Source: Epilithonimonas arachidiradicis (GTDB taxonomy: Bacteria; Bacteroidota; Bacteroidia; Flavobacteriales; Weeksellaceae). Taken from it: a DNA stretch of 64,000 bases. This document shows, one piece after another, positions 41,613 to 53,350 of this stretch. The DNA lies in assembly GCF_003610695.1 (NCBI RefSeq), contig NZ_RAQH01000004.1, forward strand, positions 124,001 through 188,000. Direction: 5' to 3'. Below the pieces are notes generated by a model. It saw only the letters and a list, made by a program, of their open reading frames with translations. It was not told where the DNA came from and did not search any database. The position numbers were made by a program, and so were the translations under genes. How positions within the stretch are numbered: position 1 is the stretch's first letter; each line of letters opens with the position of its first letter.

Positions 41613-44129
41613 ATGAAAAAATTAAATCTACTTTTTACAGTAGTGATTCTGCTTGCGGCAAATCAATTGCTATTTTCGCAAGCTGTTGACAGGTTATATC
41701 TATCTATGTCAGCAACTGGGAGAGTCTATGATATAACTGGTGTGCCAGCGACATTACCAACCCCATTGACCGCTCCAAATTATTCCGCAGCCAATCAAAA
41801 TTTTATCAGTAATCTGGCGGTTGGATACGATACTCCTGCAGGAAGTCCTACAAGTGTAGCGTTTATACATTCTAACACTGCAGCAGGAAGTACTATATAT
41901 AAATATCTACCTGCTACGGGTTCGCAGTCTACAGGTCAGACTACTCCGGCAGGTAATCTTATTGGTGGTATTGGAACAAACAATGTCCCTAAGGCAAATG
42001 GTGAACCTTCTGGACTTGTTTATGGATTCAGTACAACAAGTAAGAATTTATATCAAGTTTATCCAACGAGTGCAGACTTAGGGGTTGTAACAGCACCGGC
42101 TTCTGATGCAATTTGGAATAATACGGGAGGTAATACATCTGCAATTTGGGCCACAGATACTTTTTTTGATTATCAGAATTTTATATATGTGATTGTTCAA
42201 AATACCAATGGTACGACTGTAACAAGACATTTATATAAGATTGACCCAACCACGAGGGTTGCGACAAGAGTTACTCAGTTAACCGGTCCTGTAGGGACGT
42301 CTAGTGGTGATAATACAGTTAGTACAAATACAACAGTAGGAAATGTCAGAGGTATTGCTTATTTAAACGGCTTAGTTTATGCTATTTCTGTGAATGGTAA
42401 TCCAGGAACCGAATTAGCTGTTTACAGTATTAATATTTCTACAGGTGTGTCTACATATATTAGAACATATACGGGAATAACAGGGGGATTATGGGCGACT
42501 AATCAAGATTTGGCATCAGTTCCATATTATATACCCTTTATTTTTAATTGTGGCGGAGCTGCAATACAAGAGACAACACCATTTGTTGCTGGCGTAAGTT
42601 CTGCTAAAACCCTTCGGGTGCCTATTTCTACGGTTTATGGCCCGGGCACATATAGAATAAATATCTCAGGTACCGATTTCGCAAGTACATTTACGGATGT
42701 TACCATAACTTCTACAACTACATATATAGATATCCCAGTAACATATAATGGAACAGGGGCGAATGGAGGAACAAGAACTCTTACTTATAATATCAATGGG
42801 AGTACAACTAGTTGTACATTTAACGCAATAATCCAGACAGATACAGACGGCGATGGTATACCAGATATAACGGATCTTGATGATGATAATGATGGGATTT
42901 TGGATACTGTAGAATGTGGATTTATATGTGGTAATCCATTTGAAAATGGTGGATTTGAAACTCCGATTGTAGATACTTATTCTCAATTGAGTCAAACAAC
43001 ACCTGGAATTGGATGGCAAACTACTGCTTCGGATGGATTGATAGAAATCTGGCGGTCTGGATTTAATGGTGTTCCGGCAGCCGAAGGCTCTCAATTTGCA
43101 GAAATTAATGCTACTCAGACAGCAACATTATATCAGACTTTTTGTCTTAACGGTATGGGAGGCACCATTAACTGGTCAGTTAAACATAGAGGTAGAGAAG
43201 GTGTAGATGTTGCAGCTGTTAAATTTGGAACAACAATAGCTGCGGCTCAAGCTTCGACTGCAGTTCAAACAATGTCAGATGGTACTGCAGCTTGGGGTAG
43301 TTATTCGGGAACGTTTACAATTCCTCCGGGAAATTCTTCTTATGTTATTGCTTTCCAAGCGATCTCTACCAGTACTGGTAATACGTCGGTAGGTAACTTC
43401 ATAGATGATATACAGATCACTATTACACAGCCATGTTTAGACTCTGACGGAGACGGTATCATTAATAGTCTGGATGTAGATTCGGATAATGACGGTTGCC
43501 CGGATGCAATTGAAGGAAGTGAGGCTGTACGTTATGACCAAGTTCATAGATTAAATCTACCAACCACTGATGCTAACTATGCTTATCGTGGTCAGATAAA
43601 AACAATCTATAATGGGGTGACTACGGGAACGCCGGCTGGAGTTGTAAGCAACTCAGCTGCAGCATATGGCGTTCCACAGCTTGTTAATAATGCTGGAAAT
43701 AACTTAAATACCACAACTAATCCTTCTAATCTTGCAGGCCTTGTTGATAATACGGATGGGACATCAGATATTGGACAAGGTATCGGAACATCCCAAAACG
43801 CTACAACTACAGATGTTGAATGTGGAAGATGTTTCCGTCCGGCTACTACAACTGGAACCGCTTTACCAACAAATCATGGGATTACAGCTCTGGCAAGAGC
43901 TGGGGGGAGCTCAGGAGATTGGCCCACTAGAGTTAATGGAGCTTATACCGCATTAGATGCTAAAACAAAAGGTTTTGTAATCAATAGGGTAACGACAGCT
44001 GGGTTAAGTTCAATTACGCCGGTAGTAGGTATGTTGGTTTATGATACAACTGCCAATTGTCTTAAAATGTATGATGGAACTGGATGGTTCTGTTACACTA
44101 AGCAAACTTGTAACGATTTTAACCAGTAA
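41613..44129 (+). CDS. Large secreted protein with thrombospondin type 3-like repeats
   Basis: The 838-residue protein has a signal peptide (about residues 1-24, ending LLFSQ). An N-terminal beta-rich region (about 25-300) is followed by calcium-binding-type acidic repeats: DTDGDGIPDITDLDDDNDGI near residue 410 and DSDGDGIINSLDVDSDNDG near 610. Between them lies a lectin-like beta-sandwich domain. The tail ends GMLVYDTTANCLKMYDGTGW. No canonical T9SS type A sorting domain is seen, though secretion by T9SS or surface anchoring is plausible. The function is unknown; adhesion or surface structure is a guess. Confidence 0.75.
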   Translation: MKKLNLLFTVVILLAANQLLFSQAVDRLYLSMSATGRVYDITGVPATLPTPLTAPNYSAANQNFISNLAVGYDTPAGSPTSVAFIHSNTAAGSTIYKYLPATGSQSTGQTTPAGNLIGGIGTNNVPKANGEPSGLVYGFSTTSKNLYQVYPTSADLGVVTAPASDAIWNNTGGNTSAIWATDTFFDYQNFIYVIVQNTNGTTVTRHLYKIDPTTRVATRVTQLTGPVGTSSGDNTVSTNTTVGNVRGIAYLNGLVYAISVNGNPGTELAVYSINISTGVSTYIRTYTGITGGLWATNQDLASVPYYIPFIFNCGGAAIQETTPFVAGVSSAKTLRVPISTVYGPGTYRINISGTDFASTFTDVTITSTTTYIDIPVTYNGTGANGGTRTLTYNINGSTTSCTFNAIIQTDTDGDGIPDITDLDDDNDGILDTVECGFICGNPFENGGFETPIVDTYSQLSQTTPGIGWQTTASDGLIEIWRSGFNGVPAAEGSQFAEINATQTATLYQTFCLNGMGGTINWSVKHRGREGVDVAAVKFGTTIAAAQASTAVQTMSDGTAAWGSYSGTFTIPPGNSSYVIAFQAISTSTGNTSVGNFIDDIQITITQPCLDSDGDGIINSLDVDSDNDGCPDAIEGSEAVRYDQVHRLNLPTTDANYAYRGQIKTIYNGVTTGTPAGVVSNSAAAYGVPQLVNNAGNNLNTTTNPSNLAGLVDNTDGTSDIGQGIGTSQNATTTDVECGRCFRPATTTGTALPTNHGITALARAGGSSGDWPTRVNGAYTALDAKTKGFVINRVTTAGLSSITPVVGMLVYDTTANCLKMYDGTGWFCYTKQTCNDFNQ

Positions 44130-44140
44130 GAAGTAAAAAA

Positions 44141-44707
44141 ATGAAAACATATATAGCAACATTAGTAATATTAATTTCAAGTATAAGTTTTGGTCAGGTC
44201 ACGATTGGTAAATCCAGCCCATATACACCAGCTAATGCAACGGTTTCGTTAGAATTTGGTAATGCAACGGGAGGCGCACGAGGTATTGTTTTACCTTGGG
44301 TAACGGCAGCAACAAATGTGGCATCGGCAGTTCCGGGAACTCTGATTTTTGACAGTAATGATCAGAAAGTTAAATTCGGGACTTCTGCTACCGCTAATGC
44401 TACAACAGTAGCCAGCTGGACAGATCTGTCTGCTGGTGCATATGCTCCTGTTGTTGCAAATGTTCCTGATACCAATGCCGAAGTTGCAACGGCTAAAACT
44501 TTGATTGGAGGTACGCCATCGAGTGATACAACTCCAGGAATCTTAGTTTTGGGAGACACCAACAAAGCAATGATTTTACCAAGGGTAAATTCTTATACCG
44601 ACATCGTTAATCCAACTGCTGGGATGATGGTGTATGTTACGGGAACAACACCTCAACAGTTAGCTTTATTTAACGGTAGAGAATGGTCTTTCTGGACTAA
44701 ACCTTAA
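44141..44707 (+). CDS. Secreted protein sharing a C-terminal motif with its neighbour
   Basis: The 188-residue protein has a signal peptide (residues 1-18, ending SFGQ). A mature part opens VTIGKSSPYTPANATVSLEF, then ARGIVLPWVTAA and GTLIFDSNDQKVKF. It closes with GMMVYVTGTTPQQLALFNGREW and WTKP. That closing block matches GMLVY...MYDGTGWFCYTKQ in the 838-residue neighbour 12 bp upstream. The two probably belong to one surface system. The function is unknown. Confidence 0.65.
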   Translation: MKTYIATLVILISSISFGQVTIGKSSPYTPANATVSLEFGNATGGARGIVLPWVTAATNVASAVPGTLIFDSNDQKVKFGTSATANATTVASWTDLSAGAYAPVVANVPDTNAEVATAKTLIGGTPSSDTTPGILVLGDTNKAMILPRVNSYTDIVNPTAGMMVYVTGTTPQQLALFNGREWSFWTKP

Positions 44708-44730
44708 AATTTTTTAATCTAAATATTTCT

Positions 44731-44760
44731 AACCACTTCATTGCGAAGTGGTTTTTTTTG
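44731..44760 (+). terminator. Terminator ending the inserted secreted-gene unit
   Basis: AACCACTTC (44731-44739) pairs with GAAGTGGTT (44745-44753), followed by a T-run. The last T bases and the following G also form the -33 TTTG of the rpoB promoter. Confidence 0.9.
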
Positions 44761-44788
44761 TATATGTGAATTTTTTTATTTAAATTTG
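44757..44788 (+). promoter_or_regulatory. Promoter of the rpoB leader
   Basis: TTTG (44757-44760), 20 bp, TAAATTTG (44781-44788): an exact Bacteroidota promoter. Predicted start about 44793, immediately before the first strand of the long leader's closing helix. Confidence 0.75.
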
Positions 44789-44793
44789 CAATT

Positions 44794-45064
44794 CTTTTGG
44801 CGCAAATAATTAATATACTGTAATCATTTTAGGACTCTTTCATTTTTATGGAAGGGAATTTCTTGTTTATATATGTCTTATTTCGTCTTGAGAAAATAAA
44901 AATATTTTGCACTACGCCGTGAAAAGATATACCGGCGTTGCAGTTAGAAATGAGATTGTTATAATCAAAGATCAAGAATAGAAACTATTTCTGATAAGCG
45001 CCAAAATATCAAAGTTGTTTATTCTTATTCCTTTTTATCACTTCTGATTTCTGATATTTTTTTT
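44794..45064 (+). promoter_or_regulatory. Structured leader RNA / possible attenuator before rpoB
   Basis: The approximately 310-nt untranslated region begins with TTTTGGCGC (44795-44803), which pairs perfectly with GCGCCAAAA (44998-45006). Inside are local hairpins: CTTTCAT/ATGGAAG (about 44837-44853), TTATTT/AAATAA (44878-44899), a strong ACGCCG/CGGCGT stem (about 44912-44937) and AATAG/CTATT (about 44977-44988). A second helix AAAATATCA/TGATATTTT (45003-45011, 45052-45060) ends in eight T. It shares AAAA 45003-45006 with the closing helix, so the two folds compete. No known riboswitch motif was recognised. It could be an rpoBC attenuator or a free-standing small RNA. Confidence 0.55.
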
Positions 45065-45101
45065 AACAAAATATTTTTTAACCCTTTTTTCTTATAATTT
45101 T

Positions 45102-48100
45102 ATGAGTAAAACACAGGCCGCTCCTAAAGTTCAAGGTACAGAGAGAATCAACTTTTCGTCAGCGAAAGGTAAAATCGAAACACCAGACTTTTTGGACATC
45201 CAAATCCAGTCTTTCAAGGAGTTTTTCCAGTTAGACACGCTTCCTGAGCAACGTTTGAAAGAATCTCTTTACAAAACGTTCCAGGAGAATTTTCCAATTA
45301 CAGATTCTAGAAACCAGTTTGTACTTGAGTTTTTAGATTATCTTGTAGACTCTCCACGTTACTCTATCGATGAGTGCGTAGAAAGAGGATTGACTTATTC
45401 AGTTCCTCTAAAAGCTAGACTTAAATTGTATTGTACAGACCCTGAACACGAGGATTTCCAAACTGTGGTTCAGGATGTATATTTAGGTCCGGTTCCTTAT
45501 ATGACGCCTTCTGGTTCATTCATTATCAACGGAGCAGAGCGTGTTATCGTAACTCAGTTACACAGATCTCCGGGTGTGTTTTTCGGACAGACTTACCACG
45601 CCAACGGAACTAAGCTTTACTATTCAAGAATTATCCCTTTCAAAGGATCTTGGATGGAATTTACAACCGATATCAACAGCGTAATGTATGCGTATATCGA
45701 TCGTAAGAAAAAATTACCTTTAACAACATTACTTAGAGCAATTGGTTACGAATCTGATAAAGAGATTCTTCAGATTTTTGACTTGGCGGAAGAAGTGAAA
45801 GTTTCTAAAGCTGCTCTTAAAAAAGTAGAAGGTAGAACTTTGGCTGCGAGAGTATTGAACACTTGGTTCGAAGACTTCGTAGACGAGGATACAGGTGAGG
45901 TTGTTTCTATCGAAAGAAACGAGATCATCCTAGACAGAGAAACTGTTCTTGAAAAAGAACACCTTGATATTATTTTGGATTCTGGAGTTAAGTCAATCTT
46001 GATCCACAAAGAAAATTCTAACGAATTCTCTATCATCCAGAATACACTACAAAAAGACCCTACCAACTCTGAAAAAGAAGCGGTGGAGTACATCTACCGT
46101 CAGTTAAGAAATGCAGATGCGCCGGATGAGGAAACTGCAAGAGGAATCATTGAAAAATTGTTCTTCTCCGAGCAGAGATATTCCTTAGGTGAAGTTGGAC
46201 GTTACAGATTGAACAAAAAATTAGGTCTTAATATTTCTGAAGACAATCAGGTTTTGACGAAAGAAGATATCATCTCTATCGTAAAACACTTGATCGAATT
46301 GGTTAACTCTAAGGCTGAAGTTGATGATATTGACCACTTATCAAACAGAAGAATCAAGACTGTTGGTGAGCAATTGTCAGGTCAGTTTGGTGTAGGTCTT
46401 TCCAGAATTGCCAGAACAATCAAAGAAAGAATGAACGTTAGAGATAACGAGATCTTTACACCACTTGATTTGGTTAATGCTAAGACATTAACATCAGTGA
46501 TCAATTCATTCTTCGGAACTAACCAGCTTTCTCAGTTTATGGATCAGACCAATCCATTGTCAGAGATCACTCACAAGAGAAGACTATCTGCACTAGGACC
46601 TGGTGGTTTATCAAGAGAAAGAGCAGGTTTCGAGGTTCGAGACGTTCACCACACACACTACGGTAGAATTTGTCCGATCGAAACACCGGAAGGACCAAAC
46701 ATTGGTTTGATTTCTTCTTTGGGTATGTATGCAAAAATCAACAACCTTGGTTTTATCGAGACACCATATAGAAAAGTAGAGGATGGAAAAGTAGATCTTC
46801 AGGCTAAACCGATATATCTGAATGCAGAAGATGAAGAAAACCGAGTAATTGCTCAGGCAAACGTTGCTTTGAGTGATGACGGTAAATTCGAAACAGACAG
46901 AATTATTGCTCGTTTGGATGGGGATTATCCGGTTGTGGAACCACAGCAGGTTGATCTTATCGATGTTGCGCCAAACCAGATCTCTGGTATCTCTGCATCA
47001 TTGATTCCTTTCCTGGAGCACGATGATGCGAACCGTGCATTGATGGGATCGAATATGATGCGTCAGGCTGTTCCATTGTTAAAACCTCAGGCGCCGATCG
47101 TAGGTACTGGTTTGGAAAAACAAGTAGCTAGAGATTCTAGAATCTTGATCAATGCAGAAGGTAATGGTGTTGTAGAATATGTAGACGCTGAAAGAATTGT
47201 TATTAAGTACGAAAGAAGCGAGGAAGATGATTTGGTTAACTTCGATTCTGCGACTAAAACTTATAAATTAACTAAGTTCAGAAAAACCAACCAGAGTACA
47301 ACAATCACGTTGAGACCAAACGTAAGAGTTGGTGATACGGTAGAAAAAGGTCAGGTTCTTTGTGACGGTTATGCAACTGAGAACGGAGAATTAGCGCTTG
47401 GTAGAAACTTAGTGGTTGCGTTTATGCCTTGGAAAGGTTATAACTTCGAGGATGCGATCGTAATTAATGAAAAAGTGGTTCGTGAGGACTGGTTTACTTC
47501 TATTCACGTGGATGAATATTCACTAGAAGTTCGTGATACCAAATTAGGTATGGAAGAATTGACAGCTGATATCCCTAACGTTTCTGAAGAAGCGACTAAA
47601 GATCTTGATGAGAACGGTATGATCCGTATCGGAGCTGAAGTGAAGCCTGGTGATATCCTGATCGGGAAAATCACACCAAAAGGTGAATCTGATCCGACGC
47701 CGGAAGAAAAATTGCTTAGAGCAATCTTCGGGGACAAAGCTGGTGACGTAAAAGATGCTTCTCTTAAAGCAGATTCTTCTCTTAGAGGTGTTGTTATCAA
47801 CAAGAAATTGTTCTCCAGAAACATCAAAGACAAAAAGAAAAGAAGCGAAGAGAAAATCAAATTGGAAGAGATCGAAAATACTTACAAAAATAAGTTTGAC
47901 GATTTGAGAAACACTTTGATTGACAAATTGAATACTCTGGTTTCTGGTAAAACTTCTCAGGGTGTGAAAAATGACCTTGACGAAGAAGTAATCAGCAAAG
48001 GAACCAAGTTCACTTTGAAATTGCTTCAATCTGTTGAAGATTATGTGAACATCAGTGGTGCAGATTGGACCGTTGATGCTGATAAAAATGAATTGATCAA

Positions 48101-48929
48101 GCAATTGATCCACAATTATAAGATTAAATATAACGATCTTTCTGGAGTTAAAAACCGTGAAAAGTTTGCATTATCTATCGGGGACGAGTTACCTGCAGGT
48201 ATTATCAAGTTAGCTAAAGTTTACATCGCTAAGAAACGTAAACTGAATGTTGGTGATAAGATGGCTGGTCGTCACGGTAACAAAGGTATCGTTTCAAGAA
48301 TCGTTCGTGAAGAAGATATGCCGTTCCTAGAAGACGGAACACCAGTAGATATCGTATTGAATCCACTTGGAGTACCTTCCCGTATGAACATTGGTCAGAT
48401 CTACGAAACTGTTCTTGGATGGGCAGGTAAGCAACTTGGACTGAAGTTCGCAACACCGATTTTCGACGGAGCAAGCTTAGACCAAATTACCGAGTACACA
48501 GAGCAGGCAGCACTTCCTAAATTTGGAAATACACACCTTTATGACGGTGGTACGGGTGAGAGATTTACTCAGCCTGCAACGGTTGGTGTGATCTATATGT
48601 TGAAGTTAGGACACATGGTAGATGATAAGATGCACGCACGTTCTATCGGACCTTACTCATTGATTACGCAACAGCCGTTAGGAGGTAAAGCGCAATTCGG
48701 AGGTCAGAGATTCGGAGAGATGGAGGTTTGGGCTCTAGAAGCATTCGGAGCATCCAATATCCTGAGAGAAATCCTGACTGTGAAGTCGGATGACGTGATT
48801 GGTAGAGCGAAAACTTACGAGGCAATCGCAAAAGGTGAAGCAATGCCAGAACCTGGTATTCCGGAATCTTTCAACGTATTACTTCACGAGTTACAAGGTC
48901 TTGGACTTGATGTAAGACTAGAAGAGTAA
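45102..48929 (+). CDS. rpoB: DNA-directed RNA polymerase subunit beta
   Basis: The 1275-residue beta subunit is intact: rifampicin-region text [34 protein letters not shown], the [18 protein letters not shown] motif and the C-terminal [21 protein letters not shown]. At the Rif cluster the residues Gln, Asp, His and Arg have their usual rifampicin-sensitive identity. It is preceded by its own promoter and structured leader rather than following rplL directly. Confidence 0.99.
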   Translation: MSKTQAAPKVQGTERINFSSAKGKIETPDFLDIQIQSFKEFFQLDTLPEQRLKESLYKTFQENFPITDSRNQFVLEFLDYLVDSPRYSIDECVERGLTYSVPLKARLKLYCTDPEHEDFQTVVQDVYLGPVPYMTPSGSFIINGAERVIVTQLHRSPGVFFGQTYHANGTKLYYSRIIPFKGSWMEFTTDINSVMYAYIDRKKKLPLTTLLRAIGYESDKEILQIFDLAEEVKVSKAALKKVEGRTLAARVLNTWFEDFVDEDTGEVVSIERNEIILDRETVLEKEHLDIILDSGVKSILIHKENSNEFSIIQNTLQKDPTNSEKEAVEYIYRQLRNADAPDEETARGIIEKLFFSEQRYSLGEVGRYRLNKKLGLNISEDNQVLTKEDIISIVKHLIELVNSKAEVDDIDHLSNRRIKTVGEQLSGQFGVGLSRIARTIKERMNVRDNEIFTPLDLVNAKTLTSVINSFFGTNQLSQFMDQTNPLSEITHKRRLSALGPGGLSRERAGFEVRDVHHTHYGRICPIETPEGPNIGLISSLGMYAKINNLGFIETPYRKVEDGKVDLQAKPIYLNAEDEENRVIAQANVALSDDGKFETDRIIARLDGDYPVVEPQQVDLIDVAPNQISGISASLIPFLEHDDANRALMGSNMMRQAVPLLKPQAPIVGTGLEKQVARDSRILINAEGNGVVEYVDAERIVIKYERSEEDDLVNFDSATKTYKLTKFRKTNQSTTITLRPNVRVGDTVEKGQVLCDGYATENGELALGRNLVVAFMPWKGYNFEDAIVINEKVVREDWFTSIHVDEYSLEVRDTKLGMEELTADIPNVSEEATKDLDENGMIRIGAEVKPGDILIGKITPKGESDPTPEEKLLRAIFGDKAGDVKDASLKADSSLRGVVINKKLFSRNIKDKKKRSEEKIKLEEIENTYKNKFDDLRNTLIDKLNTLVSGKTSQGVKNDLDEEVISKGTKFTLKLLQSVEDYVNISGADWTVDADKNELIKQLIHNYKIKYNDLSGVKNREKFALSIGDELPAGIIKLAKVYIAKKRKLNVGDKMAGRHGNKGIVSRIVREEDMPFLEDGTPVDIVLNPLGVPSRMNIGQIYETVLGWAGKQLGLKFATPIFDGASLDQITEYTEQAALPKFGNTHLYDGGTGERFTQPATVGVIYMLKLGHMVDDKMHARSIGPYSLITQQPLGGKAQFGGQRFGEMEVWALEAFGASNILREILTVKSDDVIGRAKTYEAIAKGEAMPEPGIPESFNVLLHELQGLGLDVRLEE

Positions 48930-48940
48930 TTTAATATTGA

Positions 48941-49023
48941 AGGCTTCGACAGGCTCAGCCTGACATAGTCTGAAAATTAAACAGATAGTATTAGAGTTGT
49001 CATCCTGAGCTTGTCGAAGGATC
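48941..49023. repeat. Inverted repeat in the rpoB-rpoC spacer (TCATCCTGAGC...GTCGAAG family)
   Basis: The left arm CTTCGACAGGCTCAGCCTGACA (near 48944-48965, 22 nt) and the right arm TGTCATCCTGAGCTTGTCGAAGG (near 48998-49020) form a long hairpin. It fills most of the 144-bp spacer. Its right arm is related to that of the repeat at 22782-22848. It may affect mRNA processing or the stoichiometry of rpoC. Confidence 0.8.
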
Positions 49024-49073
49024 TTTAATACAATAAAAATTACTTTAAATAATTAAAATTTCATTTGAATAAT

Positions 49074-52000
49074 ATGTCAAATAAAAATAAAACAAGTCGA
49101 TTTAATAAAATCACTATTGGTTTAGCTTCACCGGAATCTATTCTTCAGGAATCGAGAGGAGAAGTTCTTAAACCGGAAACGATCAACTATCGTACGCACA
49201 AGCCGGAAAGAGACGGGCTGTTCTGCGAGAAGATCTTTGGTCCTGTAAAAGACTACGAATGTGCTTGTGGAAAATACAAAAGAATCCGTTACAAAGGGAT
49301 TGTTTGTGATAGATGTGGGGTAGAAGTTACAGAGAAAAAAGTACGTAGAGAGAGAATTGGACACATCAACCTTGTTGTGCCTGTGGCTCATATTTGGTAT
49401 TTCCGTTCTTTACCGAACAAAATTGGTTATCTGTTAGGAATTCCTTCCAAGAAATTGGATATGATCATCTATTACGAGAGATATGTGGTGATTCAGCAAG
49501 GTATTGCCAAGAAAGCAGATGGTTCTGATTTCGAGGACAAAGAATTCCTGACTGAGGAAGAATATCTGGATGTTTTGGAAACCCTTCCAATTGAAAACCA
49601 ATATCTAGATGACTCGGATCCAAACAAGTTCGTGGCCAAAATGGGAGCGGAAGCTGTTGAAGAATTATTGAAGAGAATCGACCTTGATTCTTTGTCATTC
49701 GACCTGAGACACAAAGCTCACAACGAGTCTTCTAAACAAAGAAGAACAGAGGCTCTTAAGAGACTGAACGTGGTAGAAGCGCTTAGAGCGGCTAATACCA
49801 GAATGATCAACCGTCCGGAGTGGATGATTATGAGAGTTCTTCCTATCATACCACCAGAACTGAGACCATTGGTTCCATTGGATGGAGGACGTTTCGCAAC
49901 TTCTGACCTTAATGACCTTTACAGAAGAGTGATTATCAGAAATAACCGTTTGAAGAGATTATTGGAGATCAAAGCTCCGGAAGTAATCTTGAGAAACGAG
50001 AAGCGTATGCTTCAGGAATCAGTAGATTCATTGTTCGATAACACGAGAAAATCTTCTGCTGTTAAGTCCGAATCCAACAGACCATTGAAATCCCTTTCTG
50101 ATTCATTGAAAGGTAAGCAAGGTCGTTTCCGTCAGAACTTATTAGGAAAAAGGGTAGATTACTCAGCTCGTTCGGTTATTGTTGTAGGTCCTAGCTTACA
50201 ATTGCACGAGTGTGGTCTTCCAAAAGATATGGCTGCTGAGCTTTACAAACCGTTTATCATTAGAAAACTAATCGAGAGAGGAATTGTAAAAACAGTGAAG
50301 TCAGCTAAGAGAATCATCGACAGAAAAGAGCCTGTGGTTTATGATATCCTGGAAAATGTGATGAAAGGTCACCCTGTTCTATTGAACAGAGCACCTACGC
50401 TTCACAGATTGGGTATCCAAGCGTTCCAGCCTAAGATGATCGAAGGTAAAGCGATCCAGTTGCACCCATTGGTAACAACGGCTTTCAACGCCGATTTCGA
50501 TGGTGACCAGATGGCGGTTCATTTACCATTAGGACCAGAAGCAATTTTGGAAGCTCAGTTATTGATGCTTGGTTCTCAAAATATCTTGAACCCGGCAAAC
50601 GGTTCTCCAATTACGGTACCTTCTCAAGACATGGTTTTGGGTCTGTACTTTATGACCAAAGAAGCACATTCTACTGAGGATTACAAAGTAAAAGGTGAAG
50701 GTCTTGCTTTCTATTCTCCGGAAGAAGTGGAGATTGCTTATGCAGAAGGACAAGTGTCTCTTAATGCAAAAGTAAGATGTCGTCTTCCAATTAAAGAGAA
50801 TGGAGAGATTGTTACTAAATTAACAAACACAACGGTTGGTAGAATCTTGTTCAACCAGATTGTACCTGCACAAGTTGGATATGTGGACGAATTATTGACT
50901 AAGAAATCTCTTAGAAATGTAATTGGTCAAATTCTTGCGGATACAGATTTCCCAACGACGGTTAAGTTCTTGGATGATATGAAGAATCTTGGATATGCTA
51001 ACGCATTCAAAGGAGGTCTTTCATTCAGTCTTGGAGATATCGTAATCCCTGCGGAGAAAAAGGCAATGATTGCTCAGGCTGTAGAGAATGTTGATGAGAT
51101 CAAGGCTAACTATAACATGGGTCTTATTACCGATACAGAGCGTTATAATCAGGTAATCGACGTTTGGACTAATACCAATGCCGGTCTTACCGAGATGATT
51201 ATGAGCAGAATGAAGTCTGACCAAGGCGGATTCAACTCTGTATTTATGATGCTTGATTCCGGTGCGAGGGGTTCTAAGGAGCAGATCCGTCAGTTATCCG
51301 GTATGAGAGGTTTGATGGCAAAACCACAAAAAGCAGGGTCTGTTGGAGCGGAGATTATCGAAAACCCGATCGTCGCCAACTTTAAAGAAGGTTTATCGAT
51401 CTTGGAGTACTTTATCTCTACCCACGGTGCCCGTAAAGGTCTTGCGGATACCGCTCTTAAAACGGCCGATGCTGGTTACCTTACCAGAAGATTGGTAGAC
51501 GTTGCACAGGATGTTATCATTACTGAGGACGACTGTGGAACATTGAGAGGTACAGAAGTGACTGCACTTAAGAAAAATGATGATATCGTAGAAAGAATCT
51601 CTGACAGAATTCTTGGTAGAGTTTCTCTTCACAATGTTTACCACCCGGAAACGGATGAATTGTTGGCTAATGCTGATGAATTGATCGTGGAAGCAGTTGC
51701 AAAGCAAATCGAGGAAGCTGGAATCGAAGCTGTTGAAGTTCGTTCTCCATTAACTTGCGAAGCTAAAAAAGGTATCTGTGCTAAGTGTTACGGACGTAAC
51801 CTTGCAACAGGTAAAGGCATCCATATGGGAGAAGCTGTTGGTGTAATCGCTGCACAGTCTATTGGTGAGCCGGGAACTCAGTTAACATTGAGAACTTTCC
51901 ACCAAGGGGGTACTGCAGGTAACATCTCGGAAAATCCAAGTATTGTTGCAAAACGTGACGGTATTGTTGAGATGGATGAAGTTAGAACTATTAAGTCCGA

Positions 52001-53339
52001 AGATGAAGAAGGAAACTCAGCGGATATCGTTGTTTCCCGTTCAACAGAATTCAGATTGGTTGCTGATAACGAAGCCAGAACACCAATCATGGTGGCTAAC
52101 GTTCCTTATGGATCTGTATTGTCTGTATCACCAGGTGATAAAGTGAAAAAAGGTGATCTTATCGCAAGATGGGATCCGTATAACGCGGTTATCATTGCAG
52201 AAACTTCCGGTAAGGTTGAATATGAAGATATCATCCAGGGTGTTTCCTTCCAATTGGAGATCGACGAACAAACAGGTTTCGAAGAGAAAGTAATCTCTGA
52301 ATCCAGAAATAAGAAAGCCGTACCTACTTTGAAAGTGGTAGATTCTAAAGGTGTTGAGCAAAAAGCTTACAACTTACCGGTGGGAGCTCACTTGATGGTA
52401 AACGATGGTGAGAAAATCAAGGCTGGTAAAGTCCTGATCAAGATCCCAAGAAAATCTGCAAAAGCAGGGGATATCACCGGAGGTCTTCCAAGAGTTACCG
52501 AATTATTCGAAGCTCGAAATCCTTCTAACCCAGCGGTAGTAACCGAGATTGATGGCGTTGTTTCTTATGGTAAAATCAAGAGAGGTAACCGTGAATTGAT
52601 CGTTGAGGCTAAAACCGGGGAGATCAAGAAATATCTTGTGAAATTATCAAACCAGATCCTGGTACAGGAAAACGACTTCGTTTATGCTGGTGATCCATTG
52701 TCTGACGGTTCTATCACACCGGACGATATCTTGAGAATCAAAGGTCCAACTGCGGTTCAGGAATACTTGGTTAACGAGATCCAGGAGGTTTACCGTCTAC
52801 AAGGGGTAAAGATTGATGATAAGCATTTCGAGATTATTGTTCGTCAGATGATGACCAAAGTTGAGATTGTTGATGGAGGTGATACTCAGTTCCTGGAAGG
52901 TGCGCTTGAGCACAAATACGATTTCTTGGAAGAAAACAACAGAGTTTTCGGACTGAAGGTTGTTGTAGAGCCGGGAGATTCTAAGGTTTTCAAAGCTGGA
53001 CAAATGATTACTGCGAGAGAACTTAGAGACGAGAACTCGAAGTTGAAGAGAGAAGATCAAGCTTTGGTAGAAGTAAGAGAAGCGCTTCCTGCAACCGCTA
53101 CACCTGTATTACAAGGTATTACAAGAGCAGCGTTACAGACTAAGTCATTTATGTCGGCAGCGTCATTCCAGGAAACAACCAAGGTTCTTAACGAAGCGGC
53201 GGTTTCCGGAAAAATCGACTTCTTGAACGGTCTTAAAGAAAACGTAATTGTAGGACACAGAATCCCTGCAGGTACAGGTCTTAAAGATTATCAAAACGTT
53301 ATCGTAGGTTCTAGAAAAGAATTCGAAGATATTAACTAA
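49074..53339 (+). CDS. rpoC: DNA-directed RNA polymerase subunit beta'
   Basis: The 1421-residue beta' subunit starts at the ATG at 49074; an in-frame TTG three codons upstream is less likely. It has the N-terminal zinc motif [19 protein letters not shown], the catalytic [15 protein letters not shown], the trigger-loop region and the second zinc site [14 protein letters not shown]. All are intact. It is separated from rpoB by the palindromic repeat. Confidence 0.99.
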   Translation: MSNKNKTSRFNKITIGLASPESILQESRGEVLKPETINYRTHKPERDGLFCEKIFGPVKDYECACGKYKRIRYKGIVCDRCGVEVTEKKVRRERIGHINLVVPVAHIWYFRSLPNKIGYLLGIPSKKLDMIIYYERYVVIQQGIAKKADGSDFEDKEFLTEEEYLDVLETLPIENQYLDDSDPNKFVAKMGAEAVEELLKRIDLDSLSFDLRHKAHNESSKQRRTEALKRLNVVEALRAANTRMINRPEWMIMRVLPIIPPELRPLVPLDGGRFATSDLNDLYRRVIIRNNRLKRLLEIKAPEVILRNEKRMLQESVDSLFDNTRKSSAVKSESNRPLKSLSDSLKGKQGRFRQNLLGKRVDYSARSVIVVGPSLQLHECGLPKDMAAELYKPFIIRKLIERGIVKTVKSAKRIIDRKEPVVYDILENVMKGHPVLLNRAPTLHRLGIQAFQPKMIEGKAIQLHPLVTTAFNADFDGDQMAVHLPLGPEAILEAQLLMLGSQNILNPANGSPITVPSQDMVLGLYFMTKEAHSTEDYKVKGEGLAFYSPEEVEIAYAEGQVSLNAKVRCRLPIKENGEIVTKLTNTTVGRILFNQIVPAQVGYVDELLTKKSLRNVIGQILADTDFPTTVKFLDDMKNLGYANAFKGGLSFSLGDIVIPAEKKAMIAQAVENVDEIKANYNMGLITDTERYNQVIDVWTNTNAGLTEMIMSRMKSDQGGFNSVFMMLDSGARGSKEQIRQLSGMRGLMAKPQKAGSVGAEIIENPIVANFKEGLSILEYFISTHGARKGLADTALKTADAGYLTRRLVDVAQDVIITEDDCGTLRGTEVTALKKNDDIVERISDRILGRVSLHNVYHPETDELLANADELIVEAVAKQIEEAGIEAVEVRSPLTCEAKKGICAKCYGRNLATGKGIHMGEAVGVIAAQSIGEPGTQLTLRTFHQGGTAGNISENPSIVAKRDGIVEMDEVRTIKSEDEEGNSADIVVSRSTEFRLVADNEARTPIMVANVPYGSVLSVSPGDKVKKGDLIARWDPYNAVIIAETSGKVEYEDIIQGVSFQLEIDEQTGFEEKVISESRNKKAVPTLKVVDSKGVEQKAYNLPVGAHLMVNDGEKIKAGKVLIKIPRKSAKAGDITGGLPRVTELFEARNPSNPAVVTEIDGVVSYGKIKRGNRELIVEAKTGEIKKYLVKLSNQILVQENDFVYAGDPLSDGSITPDDILRIKGPTAVQEYLVNEIQEVYRLQGVKIDDKHFEIIVRQMMTKVEIVDGGDTQFLEGALEHKYDFLEENNRVFGLKVVVEPGDSKVFKAGQMITARELRDENSKLKREDQALVEVREALPATATPVLQGITRAALQTKSFMSAASFQETTKVLNEAAVSGKIDFLNGLKENVIVGHRIPAGTGLKDYQNVIVGSRKEFEDIN

Positions 53340-53350
53340 ATAATCAAATA

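Noticed and set aside
44794-45006. Known riboswitch class or 6S RNA
   Set aside because: I found none of the signature motifs of TPP, cobalamin, SAM or preQ1 switches, and the hairpin arrangement is not clearly the single long rod of 6S RNA. Kept only as an unassigned structured leader.
47544-48113. 189-codon minus-strand open frame inside rpoB
   Set aside because: Lies wholly inside an unambiguous rpoB; no signal or motif; a codon-bias shadow.
49065-49073. TTG start for rpoC
   Set aside because: A standard ATG at 49074 is three codons downstream and gives the usual N-terminus.
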